A stretch of 6,781 bases of DNA from Clostridia bacterium (GTDB lineage Bacteria; Bacillota; Clostridia; SK-Y3; JACMMQ01): NCBI GenBank assembly GCA_014378955.1, contig JACMMQ010000182.1:1-6781 (forward strand). The letters are read 5' to 3'. Within the stretch, counting starts at the first letter, position 1; every line of letters starts with the position of its first letter. Positions 6,039 to 6,781 of this stretch are shown piece after piece. Both the position numbers and the translations under genes were made by a program. The notes below the pieces were generated by a model. That model did no database searches and was not told the DNA's origin. It was given only the letters and a program-made list of their open reading frames with translations.

Positions 6039-6781
6039 TCAGTCCTTTCGAAAGTTAGCATAATATGCCTGACCCAATGCAATTCCGCCATCATTACAAG
6101 GGACTTGACAGTTGTAATGAACGGTAAAATCATTATCTCTTAATGCCTCAACGGACAATGTCATGAGCAAGGTATTTTGAAATACACCACCGCTCAAAGC
6201 AACATCTTTTATGCCAAAAGCATCTTTCATTTTCATACACATTGTAACAATCATTTGAACCACTGTCAAGTGAAAGCGGTATGCAATGAGCGGAATAGCA
6301 ACAGTCGATTTCATATCTTGTACCATTTCGTGAAGCATAGGGAAGACGTTTATTGTATGAGAGGGCTCTATTATAAACGTATATGCTTCAACTGACATGG
6401 TCATTTGCTCAGCAAAGCTTGATGCTTGATTTTCTAATAATATAGCGGCTTCACCCTCATTGCGTGAAGTGTGCGAAATGTTTAGCATCGCACTCACCGC
6501 ATCAAACAATCGCCCCATACTAGACGATTGTACCGTTTGTATATGATGTTCCAAAGCAGCTTTTATTAACGCAAATCGATCATCCTTTATTTCAGCTTCA
6601 AGCCCTGCATGGTATAAATATGCATAGGCACACTTAAAGCCTTCTCGCATCGCACGATCGCCACCCATGAGTGAAATCGATTTTAAATGTCCAAATCGCT
6701 CAAAAGTTGTAGGTGTACACAGTAAAAATTCGCCGCCCCATATCGTGCCATCCGAGCCATAGCCAGTGCCATCAAAAGCAA
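6039..6781 (-). CDS. hypF: Carbamoyltransferase HypF, C-terminal third (start lies beyond the window)
   Basis: HypF converts carbamoyl phosphate and ATP to carbamoyl-AMP and passes the carbamoyl group to the C-terminal cysteine of HypE, the first step of cyanide ligand synthesis. About 246 residues are visible of a protein that is usually near 750. The N-terminal acylphosphatase, zinc-finger and YrdC-like domains are outside the window. What is seen belongs to the Kae1-like carbamoyltransferase domain: DGTGYGSDGTIWGGEF at visible residues 3-18, LMGGD at 37-41, SSSMGRLFDA at 85-94, EGEAAILLE near 108-116, LSGGVFQN at 195-202 and CNDGGIALGQA at 228-238. The frame stays open to base 6781, so the ATG at 6668 is internal. 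It is the most upstream gene of the hyp run seen here; promoter and any hypA/hypB are outside. Confidence 0.96.
   Translation of the reverse strand, partial: AFDGTGYGSDGTIWGGEFLLCTPTTFERFGHLKSISLMGGDRAMREGFKCAYAYLYHAGLEAEIKDDRFALIKAALEHHIQTVQSSSMGRLFDAVSAMLNISHTSRNEGEAAILLENQASSFAEQMTMSVEAYTFIIEPSHTINVFPMLHEMVQDMKSTVAIPLIAYRFHLTVVQMIVTMCMKMKDAFGIKDVALSGGVFQNTLLMTLSVEALRDNDFTVHYNCQVPCNDGGIALGQAYYANFRKD

Noticed and set aside
6666..6668. ATG 6668 as the start of a short, truncated HypF
   Set aside because: The same frame continues without a stop to the window edge and encodes the conserved DGTGYG and WGGEF motifs, so the gene simply extends beyond the window.

Overview
The window looks like a piece of chromosome from an anaerobic, low-to-moderate GC member of the Bacillota, probably a clostridial lineage. 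The clues are strong GGAGG-type ribosome binding sites, a GatB subunit of the tRNA amidotransferase, a QueT-type transporter behind a preQ1-I riboswitch, and a [NiFe]-hydrogenase maturation operon. The taxonomic call is inference; no rRNA or other marker is present.

Left part, plus strand. Positions 1-1362 hold gatB, cut by the window edge at its 5' end and closed by a hairpin terminator. Directly after that terminator comes a well-formed extended -10 promoter and a two-gene MNT/HEPN (MntA/HepT) toxin-antitoxin module (1454-2081). It has intact catalytic motifs on both proteins and is visibly more AT-rich than gatB. A strong stem-loop at 2105-2142 ends it and also serves the convergent gene to its right.

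Middle and right part, all minus strand. Reading in the direction of transcription from the right edge: hypF (C-terminal third only), hypC, hypD, hypE, galE, then queT. The four hyp genes are packed with gaps or overlaps of 3-8 bases, so they form one operon. They encode the proteins that build the Fe(CN)2CO group of [NiFe]-hydrogenases: HypF and HypE make the cyanide ligand on the C-terminal cysteine of HypE, and HypC-HypD assemble the iron centre. No hydrogenase structural gene, hypA or hypB is visible. galE (UDP-glucose 4-epimerase) follows hypE after 35 bases and may be cotranscribed, though it has no functional link to the hyp genes.

queT, a small membrane protein of the queuosine-precursor uptake family, has its own likely promoter. 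Its leader folds as a class I preQ1 riboswitch whose 3' end runs into the Shine-Dalgarno sequence. The RNA and the protein family support each other's assignment. I found nothing here that I would call a wholly new system. The best-supported special elements are the riboswitch-queT unit and the MNT/HEPN module. No gene-free stretch exceeds 300 bases.
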